A DNA stretch of 64,000 nt from Melioribacter sp. (GTDB taxonomy: Bacteria > Bacteroidota > Ignavibacteria > Ignavibacteriales > Melioribacteraceae), in the NCBI GenBank assembly GCA_020723965.1, contig DYHW01000005.1, forward strand, positions 62,001 through 126,000, given 5' to 3'. The position numbers and the translations under genes were made by a program. Positions 34,398 to 43,002 of the stretch are shown in pieces. The notes below the pieces were generated by a model. That model was given only the letters and a program-made list of their open reading frames with translations, searched no databases and was not told the DNA's origin. Within the stretch, counting starts at the first letter, position 1; each line of letters begins with the position of its first letter.

Positions 34398-35495
34398 TCA
34401 CATTATTATTAGTTCAGCTATCAAAGCCCCCGCTTCTTTTAATGCCTGAAAGATTGCAATTATATCGCGCGGCGATACTTTTAACGAGTTGAGCGCAGCG
34501 GCAACTTCTTGCACATTGCTTGCACCCTGAATTGCAACGGTGTTTGTTGAATCTTGACTTACATAAGGAACAAGATTATTAAAAACAGTCGTTCTGCCCT
34601 GAGAAAAAGCGTTTGGCTGTGAAATTATTGGAAAAGAGCGAATAGTAATATTCAAGTTGCCGTGCGTAATTGTAACGGGTTGAATTTTTACGCTGCTGCC
34701 GGAGACAATAGTTCCGGTTCTTTCGTTCAAAACTACTTTTGCTATTTCATCCACTTTAACATCTGCATTTTCAACTTCTGATAAGAAGCCGACAAAATTA
34801 TTTTGGCGTTCTTGCGGAACTGTAATAATTACTTCTGCAGCATCTGCTGCTTTGGCAATTTCACTTCCAAATTTTTGATTGATCGAGGTTGCCACATTTT
34901 GAGCCGTTGTAATATCAGGCGATTTCAAGAAAACTGAAATTTCATCTGTCGGTAATTGTGAAAAAGCGATCGATTCTTTTAGTGCCCCGCCGCGCGGTAC
35001 TCTGCCGGCAAGCGTATGATTTTTTGATATTCTGCTTCCGCTAAGAGTGTTAACATCGTAACCTCCAACCGAAACAGCGCCTTGAGCAAACCCATATACT
35101 CTGCCGTTAATACCAGAAAGAGGCGTTACTAAAAGCGTTCCTCCCTGAAGGCTTGTTGCATCGCCAAGCGAAGAAACATTAACATCAAACTCTGCGCCCG
35201 CTTTCAAATTTGAGTTTAATGTTGCAGTTATGATTACGGCGGCAACGTTTTTCGTTTTAAGATCGGTTTGCGGAACAGTAATTCCAAAGCGCTTTAACAT
35301 GCTTGTTACAGATTGAATTGTAAATGAAGAGCGGTAACTATCGCCTGTTCCTGCCAAACCAACAACCAAACCATATCCTATAATTTGCTCGGAATTTTTT
35401 CCGCTTAAATATGCAACATCTTTAATGCGCTGTGCAGAAATTGAACTGCCGGCAATAAAAAATAATACGAGCCACGTAAAAATTTTTGTTTTCAT
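34398..35495 (-). CDS. flgI: Flagellar P-ring protein FlgI
   Basis: A periplasmic P-ring subunit of about 365 residues. A Sec signal peptide (MKTKIFTWLVLFFIAGSSISAQ) precedes RIKDVAYLSGKNSEQIIGYG, with GLAGTGDS and later LQGGTLLVTPLSG. The C-terminus is VSPRDIIAIFQALKEAGAL, typical of FlgI. I choose the ATG at 35495 with AGGA upstream; a TTG at 35516 would only prefix seven residues to the signal peptide. It lies 8 bp after flgH. Confidence 0.93.
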   Translation of the reverse strand: MKTKIFTWLVLFFIAGSSISAQRIKDVAYLSGKNSEQIIGYGLVVGLAGTGDSYRSSFTIQSVTSMLKRFGITVPQTDLKTKNVAAVIITATLNSNLKAGAEFDVNVSSLGDATSLQGGTLLVTPLSGINGRVYGFAQGAVSVGGYDVNTLSGSRISKNHTLAGRVPRGGALKESIAFSQLPTDEISVFLKSPDITTAQNVATSINQKFGSEIAKAADAAEVIITVPQERQNNFVGFLSEVENADVKVDEIAKVVLNERTGTIVSGSSVKIQPVTITHGNLNITIRSFPIISQPNAFSQGRTTVFNNLVPYVSQDSTNTVAIQGASNVQEVAAALNSLKVSPRDIIAIFQALKEAGALIAELIIM

Positions 35496-35503
35496 TGTAA
35501 ATC

Positions 35504-36115
35504 CTAAAACAACCAATGGAAAATTTTTGTCAGCCAGCCAGGTTTTTGTGCATTATCTATAAGTCCGCTCCCCTCAAAAGAAATTTCTGCGTCTGTAACA
35601 TTGTATGAGAGAACTGTGTTATCGGGCTGAATATCTACAGGGCGCACAACGCCTTTGATATTAACAATTTGATCTTCGCCGTTGATCGATATTTTTTTGC
35701 TTCCGCGTAGAACAAGATTTCCATTTGCAAGAACCGTATCAACAACCGCGCTTATTTTTGTGCGGATCATTCCAGTAGTTTTAGTTGAGCCGCTGCCTCT
35801 GAAATCATTAGCAGTACCAATAGAACCTGCCCCGCCCCCTTTAACATCAAAAGTATAAGCGCCGGAATTAGATGCTCCTCTTGAACCATTAGCGCCAGCG
35901 TTTAGATCGGCGCCAATATCGCTCTGTCTGCCAGCGGAAGTTTCTGAATTGTTCGAAGCAAGCGTAGATTCGAGAACGATAATTGTAACGGCATCTCCCT
36001 GCCTCGCTGCTTTATTATCAGAAAAAAGTGAAAAAGCTGAATTCTGCCGCATGTCCTGCGCTGTAACAATTGAAGCCAAAGAGATAAACACTATCAAAAA
36101 ATTCTTTTGTTTCAT
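35504..36115 (-). CDS. flgH: Flagellar L-ring protein FlgH
   Basis: A 203-residue outer-membrane L-ring subunit. FSLFSDNKAARQGDAVTIIV (about 29-48), a Gly/Ser-rich middle, then KISAVVDTVLANGNLVLRG and GVVRPVDIQPDN match FlgH. The N-terminal signal (MKQKNFLIVFISLASIVTAQ) has no cysteine, so it lacks the lipobox that enteric FlgH uses for lipid anchoring. Here cleavage by signal peptidase I is likelier. It lies between flgA and flgI. Confidence 0.92.
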   Translation of the reverse strand: MKQKNFLIVFISLASIVTAQDMRQNSAFSLFSDNKAARQGDAVTIIVLESTLASNNSETSAGRQSDIGADLNAGANGSRGASNSGAYTFDVKGGGAGSIGTANDFRGSGSTKTTGMIRTKISAVVDTVLANGNLVLRGSKKISINGEDQIVNIKGVVRPVDIQPDNTVLSYNVTDAEISFEGSGLIDNAQKPGWLTKIFHWLF

Positions 36116-36116
36116 T

Positions 36117-36764
36117 TTATTCTACCAGCGTTAAATTAAATTTATCAATTATTTTTGCTTTGAAAAATTTTCTGTCCGATTGAACTGAAATGACATCGCC
36201 AAGGCATCCGTCTTGACGTGCAATTCCATTTAGCGAAATATCTACGCCGTTTTTTCCAGCATGAATAACAATCTTATCCCCTTTATAGATCAAAGGCACT
36301 GGCTCAATCATTTCTTCAAATAAAATAGAACCTTCTTTAACTAAAATTTTTGTTCTGAAATCATTCAACAATTTTTCTTCTGTAACCGGACTTCCGTTTA
36401 ACATTGTTACATCTGCAAGTTGAGAAGTAAACATTGCGTTGTTAAGATTTGAGTTGCGCTCTATCTTTTGGCAAGCCATTAAAACCTTTTTATAAAGTTT
36501 TACACGAACTGTAAGCAAAGATGAACTTGCAAAGTTATTTTCGTCATAAACTTTAACAGGTATGTAAGCAAAATTTTTATTAAGCCGGAAATTTTTATCA
36601 TCGCTTATTTCTATTTTAGAAAAACCCTTCATCTCATTAACAATTTGGTATTCATACTTCGCGAAAGAAAAAAATTTCTGGTCGAGATAATTTTTTATCT
36701 GCTGGTCAAAATATTTTTCTCCGCTAAGTGTAAATACAATCAATATGGAAATAAGCCCGGACAT
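36117..36764 (-). CDS. flgA: P-ring assembly chaperone FlgA
   Basis: A 215-residue periplasmic protein with an N-terminal hydrophobic segment (SGLISILIVFTLSG). The C-terminal SAF-like half has LNNAMFTSQLADVTM, ILVKEGSILFEEMIEPVPLI and KGDKIVIHAGKNGVDI. FlgA assists assembly of FlgI into the P-ring. It lies 6 bp after flgG and 1 bp before flgH, the usual order. The N-terminal half is more diverged than the SAF half. Confidence 0.88.
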   Translation of the reverse strand: MSGLISILIVFTLSGEKYFDQQIKNYLDQKFFSFAKYEYQIVNEMKGFSKIEISDDKNFRLNKNFAYIPVKVYDENNFASSSLLTVRVKLYKKVLMACQKIERNSNLNNAMFTSQLADVTMLNGSPVTEEKLLNDFRTKILVKEGSILFEEMIEPVPLIYKGDKIVIHAGKNGVDISLNGIARQDGCLGDVISVQSDRKFFKAKIIDKFNLTLVE

Positions 36765-36770
36765 TTTACG

Positions 36771-37571
36771 TTAACCTCTCTTAAGATTGTTTGCCATAGT
36801 CATCATCTCTTCAACGGTTTTAACTGTTTTCGAGTTTATTTCATAAGCGCGCTGAGCGGCAATCATCGAAATCATTTCTTCCACAACATCAACGTTTGAA
36901 GATTCGAGATAACCTTGATGTATTTCTCCGAATCCTTCGCTGCCCGGCGTTCCGATCAATGGTTGCCCCGAAGCCGTTGTTTCGGCATAGAGATTATCGC
37001 CAAGCGCAATAAGACCGCCGTTATTCATAAAGCGGACAAGTTCTATATTGCCCAAAGCAGCGGTTCCGCCGCTTGTATCCTGCGCCGTTACCGTTCCGTC
37101 TCTTCCGATAGAAATGCCGACTGTATCAGAATTCAATATTAAACCCGGTTCTAAAGCGTAACCTCCGGCTGTAACAATTTTGCCTTCGGCATTTATTTTA
37201 AATGAACCGTCGCGCGTGTATGCAAACGTTCCGTCACTTCTGCGCACTTGAAAAAATCCTTCCCCCTGAATTGCAAGATCAAATTGATTGTTTGTTGGAA
37301 CAATATCTCCTTGAACAAAAATTTTCTGAGATGATACCGGTTTAACTCCGTTTCCAATCTGGATTTTTGATGTGGAAGTTTCTTCTAAGCCCGGGGTAGT
37401 AGAAGTAAGAGGATTGATGTGAACTTCTTGATACATCAAATCTTGGAATTCGGCTTTGTTCTTTTTAAATCCTGTTGTGTTAATGTTGGCTATGTTGTTC
37501 GAAATAACTTCGATGTTAACCTGTTGTGCATACATTCCGGAAGCCGCTGTTCTCAATGCTCTTGTTGCCAT
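36771..37571 (-). CDS. flgG: Distal rod protein FlgG
   Basis: A 266-residue distal rod subunit. N-terminus: MATRALRTAASGMYAQQVNI, then SNNIANINTTGFKK, the rod/hook family motif. Middle: LAIQGEGFFQV and YTRDGSFKINAEG. C-terminus: GYLESSNVDVVEEMISMI and AAQRAYEINSK. These are typical of FlgG. An 92 bp gap separates it from flgF, larger than most gaps here, so a promoter or processing site may lie there, although I see no clear motif. Confidence 0.95.
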   Translation of the reverse strand: MATRALRTAASGMYAQQVNIEVISNNIANINTTGFKKNKAEFQDLMYQEVHINPLTSTTPGLEETSTSKIQIGNGVKPVSSQKIFVQGDIVPTNNQFDLAIQGEGFFQVRRSDGTFAYTRDGSFKINAEGKIVTAGGYALEPGLILNSDTVGISIGRDGTVTAQDTSGGTAALGNIELVRFMNNGGLIALGDNLYAETTASGQPLIGTPGSEGFGEIHQGYLESSNVDVVEEMISMIAAQRAYEINSKTVKTVEEMMTMANNLKRG

Positions 37572-37663
37572 TTTATACTCCTAAAAAAATATTTAATTCT
37601 TCTGGTCTATTTGCCGCTTGATAATAATATTTACTGTTGCTACAGTGTAGTTGCTGCTACGTA

Positions 37664-38374
37664 CTAAATTTTTGCTATGTCGTTTGCATTATCAAGCGAT
37701 TGGTCTAAAGCAGCAATAATTTTTTGAGCCGCTTCATATTCTTTGTTCAATTGGATCATCGCTTCCATCTCAACAATCGGGTTTGTATTGGATTCTTCTA
37801 AGTACCCTTGAGAAATCGCATAGTTGTCTTCAGTTGCAGGATAATAATCAACGCCCTCGGTTAAAAAATTTGAGCCGCTGGATCTTACCAATTGACCTGC
37901 TTCGTCAACATTTAGAACTAACAATGTGTCAACTATCATGTCTCCTATCTTTATTTCGCCCGCCTTAGTTATTAGAATAATAGAATTTTTACTTCGCAAA
38001 GTTTCATCCAAAGAAATTTCGCCGTTTTTTCCCACAACTTTTTTCCCGGTTCCATCAACCAGAAAGCCATCTTCAGCAATTCGGAACCTTCCATCGCGTG
38101 TAAGTTCTAAACTGCCTTCATCATTTTTAACTGCAAAAAAACCTTTGCCGGAAATTGCAAGGTCTAAAGGATTTGACGTTTGAATTACTTCACCTTGCTG
38201 ATGACTTGTAATTTTTCTTATTGCAGCATCGCCGTAATTATTTACCAACTCAGAGAAAGGAACTTCCCTCTTATATCCCGTTGTGTTGATGTTGGCAAGG
38301 TTGTTCGCAATTATGTCTATGTTTTTTGTTCTGTGGTCTAAACTTCTGCCGGCAGTGTAAATTCCTTTTATCAT
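37664..38374 (-). CDS. flgF: Proximal rod protein FlgF
   Basis: A 236-residue rod protein of the FlgF/FlgG group. N-terminus: MIKGIYTAGRSLDHRTKNID, then NNLANINTTGYKRE. Middle: LAISGKGFFAV, LTRDGRFRI. C-terminus: GYLEESNTNPIVEMEAMI, then KEYEAAQKIIAALDQS. It precedes flgG, the usual order for proximal and distal rod. It starts 7 bp after the membrane protein gene at 38382. Confidence 0.9.
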   Translation of the reverse strand: MIKGIYTAGRSLDHRTKNIDIIANNLANINTTGYKREVPFSELVNNYGDAAIRKITSHQQGEVIQTSNPLDLAISGKGFFAVKNDEGSLELTRDGRFRIAEDGFLVDGTGKKVVGKNGEISLDETLRSKNSIILITKAGEIKIGDMIVDTLLVLNVDEAGQLVRSSGSNFLTEGVDYYPATEDNYAISQGYLEESNTNPIVEMEAMIQLNKEYEAAQKIIAALDQSLDNANDIAKI

Positions 38375-38381
38375 AATCGCC

Positions 38382-38960
38382 TCACATTTTTCCTACTTCA
38401 AATAGTTTTAACCGCGCAGCAAGAAGAACTTCTCCTTTTGCAATGTTAAGCTCCTTAGCAGCTTTTGATAAATGCTTTTCTGAGCTATTAAAGACCCAGT
38501 GTTTGTCTTTTAAATATTTACGGGTTTTTTTAATCTTATAATTTATTCTTGGAACAACTTTTTCTTCTCTTATCATCGCTATCTTCTGTTTGATAGTAAG
38601 TTTTCTCTTTTTGTTTAATCTCAAAACGGCTCTTCTTATAAAAACAAAAAGAAGGATAGCTATGGATGTTAATGAAAAAATTTTTAGGTGAAGCGGCGCA
38701 TTAAAAAAATGATCTGACCACGCTCTTACTTGCGGCGCAGTAATGACGCTCTGAACTTGAATTTCGATCCTCTTTTCAGCAAAGTTCGAAACAGAAGCCG
38801 CATTCGTTGTTTGTTTCATTCTTGCCGCTTCTATCTGCTGTTGAACCAATTCCGCAATCTTTATTGTATCTTGAGCGGGCAAAACAGAAGAACTTTTTTG
38901 CGCTTCTTGCGCAAACAAGAAAGATGAACAGATTGCCAAAAAGAAAATTATTTTTTTCAT
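38382..38960 (-). CDS. Unknown single-pass membrane protein of the flagellar operon
   Basis: A 192-residue protein. A signal-like N-terminus (KKIIFFLAICSSFLFAQ) is followed by a polar periplasmic part to about 85 and one membrane helix near 92-112 (LKIFSLTSIAILLFVFI). A Lys/Arg-rich cytoplasmic tail ends in a small helix-turn-helix-like segment (LSKAAKELNIAKGEVLLAAR). That tail resembles ends of DUF2802/DUF6115-type proteins found near flagellar genes, but I cannot assign a name. It overlaps the pseudo-kinase gene by 4 bp and precedes flgF. Confidence 0.72.
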   Translation of the reverse strand: MKKIIFFLAICSSFLFAQEAQKSSSVLPAQDTIKIAELVQQQIEAARMKQTTNAASVSNFAEKRIEIQVQSVITAPQVRAWSDHFFNAPLHLKIFSLTSIAILLFVFIRRAVLRLNKKRKLTIKQKIAMIREEKVVPRINYKIKKTRKYLKDKHWVFNSSEKHLSKAAKELNIAKGEVLLAARLKLFEVGKM

Positions 38961-40270
38961 AAAACTAATTTCCTTTTCAATGGAAAGACGAGATGAATGA
39001 TTGTGCCTTTGAGCGGCAGCGAATTAAACTCGGCAAAACCTTCATTTAATTTCATCAACTCATTTATTAGCTTAACTGTAACATTCGATTTGAATTCGTT
39101 CGGATTAGCAATACTTTCAAAATGTTCTGTTGTGAAAACAGAAAGAACAATTTTTTCTTTTCGATATTTAGTTTGAATTACAATTGCTCCCCCTTTATTA
39201 GAACCTTTCTTCAAAAGAGACAGCACGCTTGTTAAAAGTTGTTTGACGTCTTTCGGATCGACCAAAATTGGCGGAATATTTTCTTCTAAATCCAGCTCGC
39301 ATTCAAGCCCAAGGTTTTGCAGCGTAGTGTTAATTACGTTTTTAAACTCGCGAATAACCTTATTGAGATGACATGGCGCGGATTTATGATTTTGCGGTTT
39401 GTTGAGACCGGAAAATTTTGCTAGACGGTCAGACAGCTCGCTCACTTTAGCAACCTGTTCTTTAATTTTTTCAGTTGTTCTTTTATCCGCTTTCAAATTT
39501 TCGTTCTCAATCAAATCAACTAAAGAAAGAATAACTTGAAGCGGCTCTCCAACGTCTTCCAAAATTCCTTCAGCAAGTTCGCCAATAGCATAAAGGTCAA
39601 AATCATTCTGAAGTTTAGATTGATAAACCTGCAGCTCTTGATACAATTTGTTGATTGTTTGCTTCTGTTTGAATGATACTATGAACGGAATGATTGTACC
39701 GAGCAAAATTTGAATAGAACGATTTTCTATAGAATCTTCCGAAACTTTTGAAACTGTTGTGAGCAGAGACAACAAACCGTAGTTAGCTTTCTGATCATAG
39801 ACGGGGAAAATAATTTGATTGAGCTTCGAGCCGTTGATAGTAAGAGAATCTAAATCGGGAATAATAGTTGGTTTCTTCGTTTCAAAAATCCAATCGAGAA
39901 TTCCTTCTCTGTAAGCTCTGTTAACAGAATTAAGGTGAATAGCAGATGCAGATTGATTCACGGGCACAAGATGTCTCTGCGAATCATTAAATAAAAAAAT
40001 CTCAACTTCCTTTACACGGATTATTCTTTTTACAAATTCTTGAAAGAGAGAGTGAATATCTTCAACATTCAATGCGTTCTGAACCTTGCGGTGAAACGAA
40101 AAAAGGTTCTGAACAAAAAAAGAATATTTTTCTAGAAGATTCGAATTTGTTCTCTGCATTTCAAAACTTACTAAACGTAAATCTCCTTTTGCTTCGGAGT
40201 TCTTAGTAAAGTATTGAAGCGATTTGTGAAACGATTCGAACTCGCCTGTTTTTTCTTTTATTAGTCTCAC
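38957..40270 (-). CDS. GAF-domain pseudo-histidine kinase
   Basis: A 437-residue protein. A GAF-like domain (about 55-200) and a DHp-like hairpin are followed by a HATPase-like domain (about 290-430). The H box reads GELAEGILEDVGEPL where active kinases have GxAHEINNPL: the catalytic His is Glu238 and the next Glu is Asp239. The N box and the DxGxG motif are also lost. It should not autophosphorylate and probably serves as a binding or regulatory protein. The GTG start overlaps the HDOD stop by 4 bp, so the two are translationally coupled. Confidence 0.78.
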   Translation of the reverse strand: MRLIKEKTGEFESFHKSLQYFTKNSEAKGDLRLVSFEMQRTNSNLLEKYSFFVQNLFSFHRKVQNALNVEDIHSLFQEFVKRIIRVKEVEIFLFNDSQRHLVPVNQSASAIHLNSVNRAYREGILDWIFETKKPTIIPDLDSLTINGSKLNQIIFPVYDQKANYGLLSLLTTVSKVSEDSIENRSIQILLGTIIPFIVSFKQKQTINKLYQELQVYQSKLQNDFDLYAIGELAEGILEDVGEPLQVILSLVDLIENENLKADKRTTEKIKEQVAKVSELSDRLAKFSGLNKPQNHKSAPCHLNKVIREFKNVINTTLQNLGLECELDLEENIPPILVDPKDVKQLLTSVLSLLKKGSNKGGAIVIQTKYRKEKIVLSVFTTEHFESIANPNEFKSNVTVKLINELMKLNEGFAEFNSLPLKGTIIHLVFPLKRKLVL

Positions 40271-41148
40271 GCTAAGTACCTCAAAGATTCTATTTGAGCA
40301 AGCAATGGTTCTTTGTAACTATCGATAAACTTTCCAAGTTCTGCAAGGTCTTTTATATTAAGTGCCGAGAAAATATGATCGTTTAATTCAAGTCCGTCAT
40401 CCCAATTAAACTCTCCCACGCGCAGCTGCTGAGTCATATAATCCGCAAGATGAACAACCGAAGTTAACACAGGCAGCCGCTCTGAAAGTTTCGGATTGTG
40501 ATGATTGCAAACAATTTCACCAATAAGATCTGGTATATTCCAATATTTTAATAATATCTCTCCAATTTCTCCGTGCGTCATTCCAATCACTTGTAATTCC
40601 GCATCGTAATAACTGGCGCCGCTGCTAACCAGATCACAGATGCTCACAAAATCCGTATGCATAAATCTGTGTATAATCGATATTCCGAGATCGTGCAGCA
40701 AAGCAGCAATAAAAGCTTCGCCGCTTTTTTCGAGGCCCATATCCAGCGCAAGTTTTTTAGCAATAGTTGCAGTAACATAAGAATGCATCCAAAAATTCTT
40801 CTGATCCATGTATTGATCGCTCTTGTTTTTCAGCGATTCCATAAGCGAGAGAGCCGAAACAACATTTCTGATCTCATCATATCCAAGTATCATTATTGCA
40901 AACTCAATTGATGAAACCTTTTTTGTCAATCCGTAGAAAGGCGAGTTTGCGATCGTTAATATTTTCAACACAACGCTCTGATCTTTAGAAATTGCCTTTG
41001 AAAGAAGATGCGGGCTTGTGTTAATATTATTGAGCAGTTGAAGAACTTCCTGTAGAATTTTTGGTATTGGTGCAAGCGTGTTTATTCTTTTCAGAATCAG
41101 TTCGGTTCTTTCACGCTTTTGATTATAATCGATAATAACAGTTGACAT
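40267..41148 (-). CDS. HDOD domain protein (second copy)
   Basis: A 293-residue protein made of an HDOD domain (about 20-240), a non-catalytic relative of HD phosphohydrolases that works as a signalling scaffold. It has LPKILQEVLQLL-like entry, KILTIANSPFYGLTKKVSSI, AALLHDLGISII and MTHGEIGEILLKYW. It is about the same length as the HDOD gene 17 bp upstream and clearly its paralogue, as several motifs are shared word for word. HDOD proteins affect motility in other bacteria. Here they lie between fliA and the pseudo-kinase. Confidence 0.87.
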   Translation of the reverse strand: MSTVIIDYNQKRERTELILKRINTLAPIPKILQEVLQLLNNINTSPHLLSKAISKDQSVVLKILTIANSPFYGLTKKVSSIEFAIMILGYDEIRNVVSALSLMESLKNKSDQYMDQKNFWMHSYVTATIAKKLALDMGLEKSGEAFIAALLHDLGISIIHRFMHTDFVSICDLVSSGASYYDAELQVIGMTHGEIGEILLKYWNIPDLIGEIVCNHHNPKLSERLPVLTSVVHLADYMTQQLRVGEFNWDDGLELNDHIFSALNIKDLAELGKFIDSYKEPLLAQIESLRYLA

Positions 41149-41165
41149 AATTTCTCACGTATTTG

Positions 41166-42041
41166 TTAATTCATAGTTATTGATTCAAGATGGCTTTTAA
41201 ACAACGGTTCATAACTTGCAATGAATTCGTCAAGGTATTCTAGACTTCCTAAACCAAGAGTTTTTATAACGCTCTCGTCAAAAACGAAATCATTGTCCCA
41301 CTCAAACGCGCCGATATTCAACTTCTGCGTCATATAATCGGCAAGATGAATAAGCGCCGCAAGCACTTTTCCGTTTTCTGCAAGCGATGGTGTGTGATGA
41401 TACAATACCGCTTCACTGATGTATGGCGGAAAATTCCATTTATCAAGCAAGAACTCGGCAATATCTTGATGAGTAAACCCGAGAACTTCTTCTTCGGCAT
41501 TTAAGTAACTCATCTGCTGTTCTTCAACGATCTTAACTATTTTCTTAAAATCGGAATTCATATATCGCTGAAGAACAACCAATCCAAGATCATGCAAAAG
41601 TCCAGCAGTAAATACCTCGCCAGATTTCGGATAGTGAAGATCATCGGCAATTCTTTTTGCAGCAGTAGCAATTAGAAGCGAATGAATCCAGTATGCATTA
41701 TGATCCCAATTCGGCGTTATTCTATTTTTGAATGCTTCAACAAGTGAAAGAGCAATTAAGATATTTCTTATATGCTCGAAACCGATAATCACAACGGCAA
41801 ACTCTATTGTAGACACCCTGCGCGGCAAGCCATAAAGAGGAGAATTAGCAACTGCTAAAATTTTTGCTACTATTCCTTGATCTTGCGATATAACTCTGCA
41901 CAGATCCGATGCGCTCGTTTTATCGCTATCGAGCAGCGAAGAAACTTCCGTAATAATTTGAGGAACAGAAGGAAGCGTTCCAATATTGGCAATGCGCTTT
42001 CTTATCTGCTCTTTTAATTCAGCGTTTCTTACTTCAGGCAT
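41166..42041 (-). CDS. HDOD domain protein (first copy)
   Basis: A 291-residue HDOD protein: LPSVPQIITEVSSLL near 19-33, KILAVANSPLYGLPRRVSTI, AGLLHDLGLVVLQRYM, and TPSLAENGKVLAALIHLADY. No output domain is attached. It overlaps the fliA stop by 8 bp and is followed by its paralogue, so both are probably co-expressed with the sigma factor. The paralogues differ enough to suggest separate partners. Confidence 0.87.
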   Translation of the reverse strand: MPEVRNAELKEQIRKRIANIGTLPSVPQIITEVSSLLDSDKTSASDLCRVISQDQGIVAKILAVANSPLYGLPRRVSTIEFAVVIIGFEHIRNILIALSLVEAFKNRITPNWDHNAYWIHSLLIATAAKRIADDLHYPKSGEVFTAGLLHDLGLVVLQRYMNSDFKKIVKIVEEQQMSYLNAEEEVLGFTHQDIAEFLLDKWNFPPYISEAVLYHHTPSLAENGKVLAALIHLADYMTQKLNIGAFEWDNDFVFDESVIKTLGLGSLEYLDEFIASYEPLFKSHLESITMN

Positions 42042-42666
42042 GATATTCCGCCAACCGTTGTTTAAGTGAGTTCAGTATTCTTGAATGGACCTGCGATATT
42101 CTAGAGACTGTAATATTGAGCACCTTTGCTATCTCGCTGTAATTCAATTCTTCGTAGTAATACAAACTAAGTATTGTTCTTTCCCGTTCGTTTAATTCTT
42201 TTATGATCTTTAACAATTTTTCTTTCAAATCTTTCTTTTCGAGAATAATATCGGGCTTCTCGTTATTGTTCGGAAGCATTTCATAAAGCTGCATTCCATC
42301 ATCGTCGTTTACAGGTTGATTTATTGAAAGAGTAGGAAGTGAATAACTTGATGAAGTTTCAGTTTCCAATACATGCTCATATCGAACATTATATTTTCTT
42401 AATTCATCATAGATCTTGCCCCGTATCCTTTGAATAGCATAAGTTTCAAATTTAGTGCCGTAATCCGGATCGAACCGGTCGATCGCTTCGCTTAATCCTT
42501 CTATTCCAAATTGAAAGAAATCTCTGCGGTCTAACAACCCGTTTTGATTTAAATTGGTTTTGTGAATTACGTAATGAACAAGATTTACATAAGTCAGCAC
42601 AATTTGCTTCTTCAATTCTGCTGTAGGATTTTGCTTATAAGACAACCATAGAGAGGCGTTACTCAT
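42034..42666 (-). CDS. fliA: Flagellar sigma factor FliA (sigma-28)
   Basis: A 210-residue RNA polymerase sigma factor. Region 2: RRDFFQFGIEGLSEAIDRFD, then TKFETYAIQRIRGKIYDELR. Region 3: RKYNVRYEHVLE. Region 4: LNERERTILSLYYYEELNYSEIAKVLNITVSRISQ, a helix-turn-helix that reads the -35. Region 1 is missing, as usual for FliA. I start at ATG 42666 (8 bp overlap with the small membrane gene) rather than ten codons earlier. It should read the TAAA-N15-TCCGATAA promoters seen in this window and be held by the FlgM-like protein. Confidence 0.93.
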   Translation of the reverse strand: MSNASLWLSYKQNPTAELKKQIVLTYVNLVHYVIHKTNLNQNGLLDRRDFFQFGIEGLSEAIDRFDPDYGTKFETYAIQRIRGKIYDELRKYNVRYEHVLETETSSSYSLPTLSINQPVNDDDGMQLYEMLPNNNEKPDIILEKKDLKEKLLKIIKELNERERTILSLYYYEELNYSEIAKVLNITVSRISQVHSRILNSLKQRLAEYHA

Positions 42667-42895
42667 TTTTCTTGTTCCCTGATATTTGTTCAGCATAATC
42701 TTCTAATTTGTTAAGCGAGTTTCTGTTTATAGCTTTGATTAACCCGATTACAATTATGCTTAGCATTATTGTTAAGAGGATGAAGATTGATAGTGAATTC
42801 AGAAAAACAGTTTCTAAAGCGTGCCCCCGTTGTATGAAATAGATTATTGCAAAAAAGAAAACAAGCAGTCCAAATTGAAGTATTATTTTATTCAT
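42659..42895 (-). CDS. Small two-helix membrane protein before fliA
   Basis: A 78-residue protein with two hydrophobic helices (about 5-20, ILQFGLLVFFFAIIYF, and 33-54, LNSLSIFILLTIMLSIIVIG) and a charged tail (LNKLEDYAEQISGNKKNE). I recognise no family. Its stop overlaps the fliA start, so it is translationally coupled to the sigma factor. It is the first gene after a 107 bp gap and has a sigma-54-like element upstream. Confidence 0.62.
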   Translation of the reverse strand: MNKIILQFGLLVFFFAIIYFIQRGHALETVFLNSLSIFILLTIMLSIIVIGLIKAINRNSLNKLEDYAEQISGNKKNE

Positions 42896-42925
42896 CCTTA
42901 TTACACTGTCTTTTTTGATCTATAA

Positions 42926-42943
42926 ATGCAAAGACTATACCAC
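42926..42943 (-). promoter_or_regulatory. Sigma-54-like promoter candidate before the fliA unit
   Basis: On the minus strand GTGGTATAGTCTTTGCAT has GG (42941-42940) and GC (42929-42928) exactly 10 nt apart, with the TTGCA of the -12 element intact. Two bases of TGGCAC in the -24 differ. A start near 42917 would leave a leader of about 22 nt before the 42895 ATG. No RpoN or activator gene is in the window. Confidence 0.35.
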
Positions 42944-43002
42944 TAAAGTCTTTTGGGGCGTGTTCGATAATTCTTGTAAAACGGAAGTTTTGAAAGGCGC
43001 TA

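Noticed and set aside
38957..40270. Calling this gene an active sensor kinase
   Set aside because: The catalytic His is Glu238 and ATP-binding motifs are missing, so a functional kinase label would mislead.
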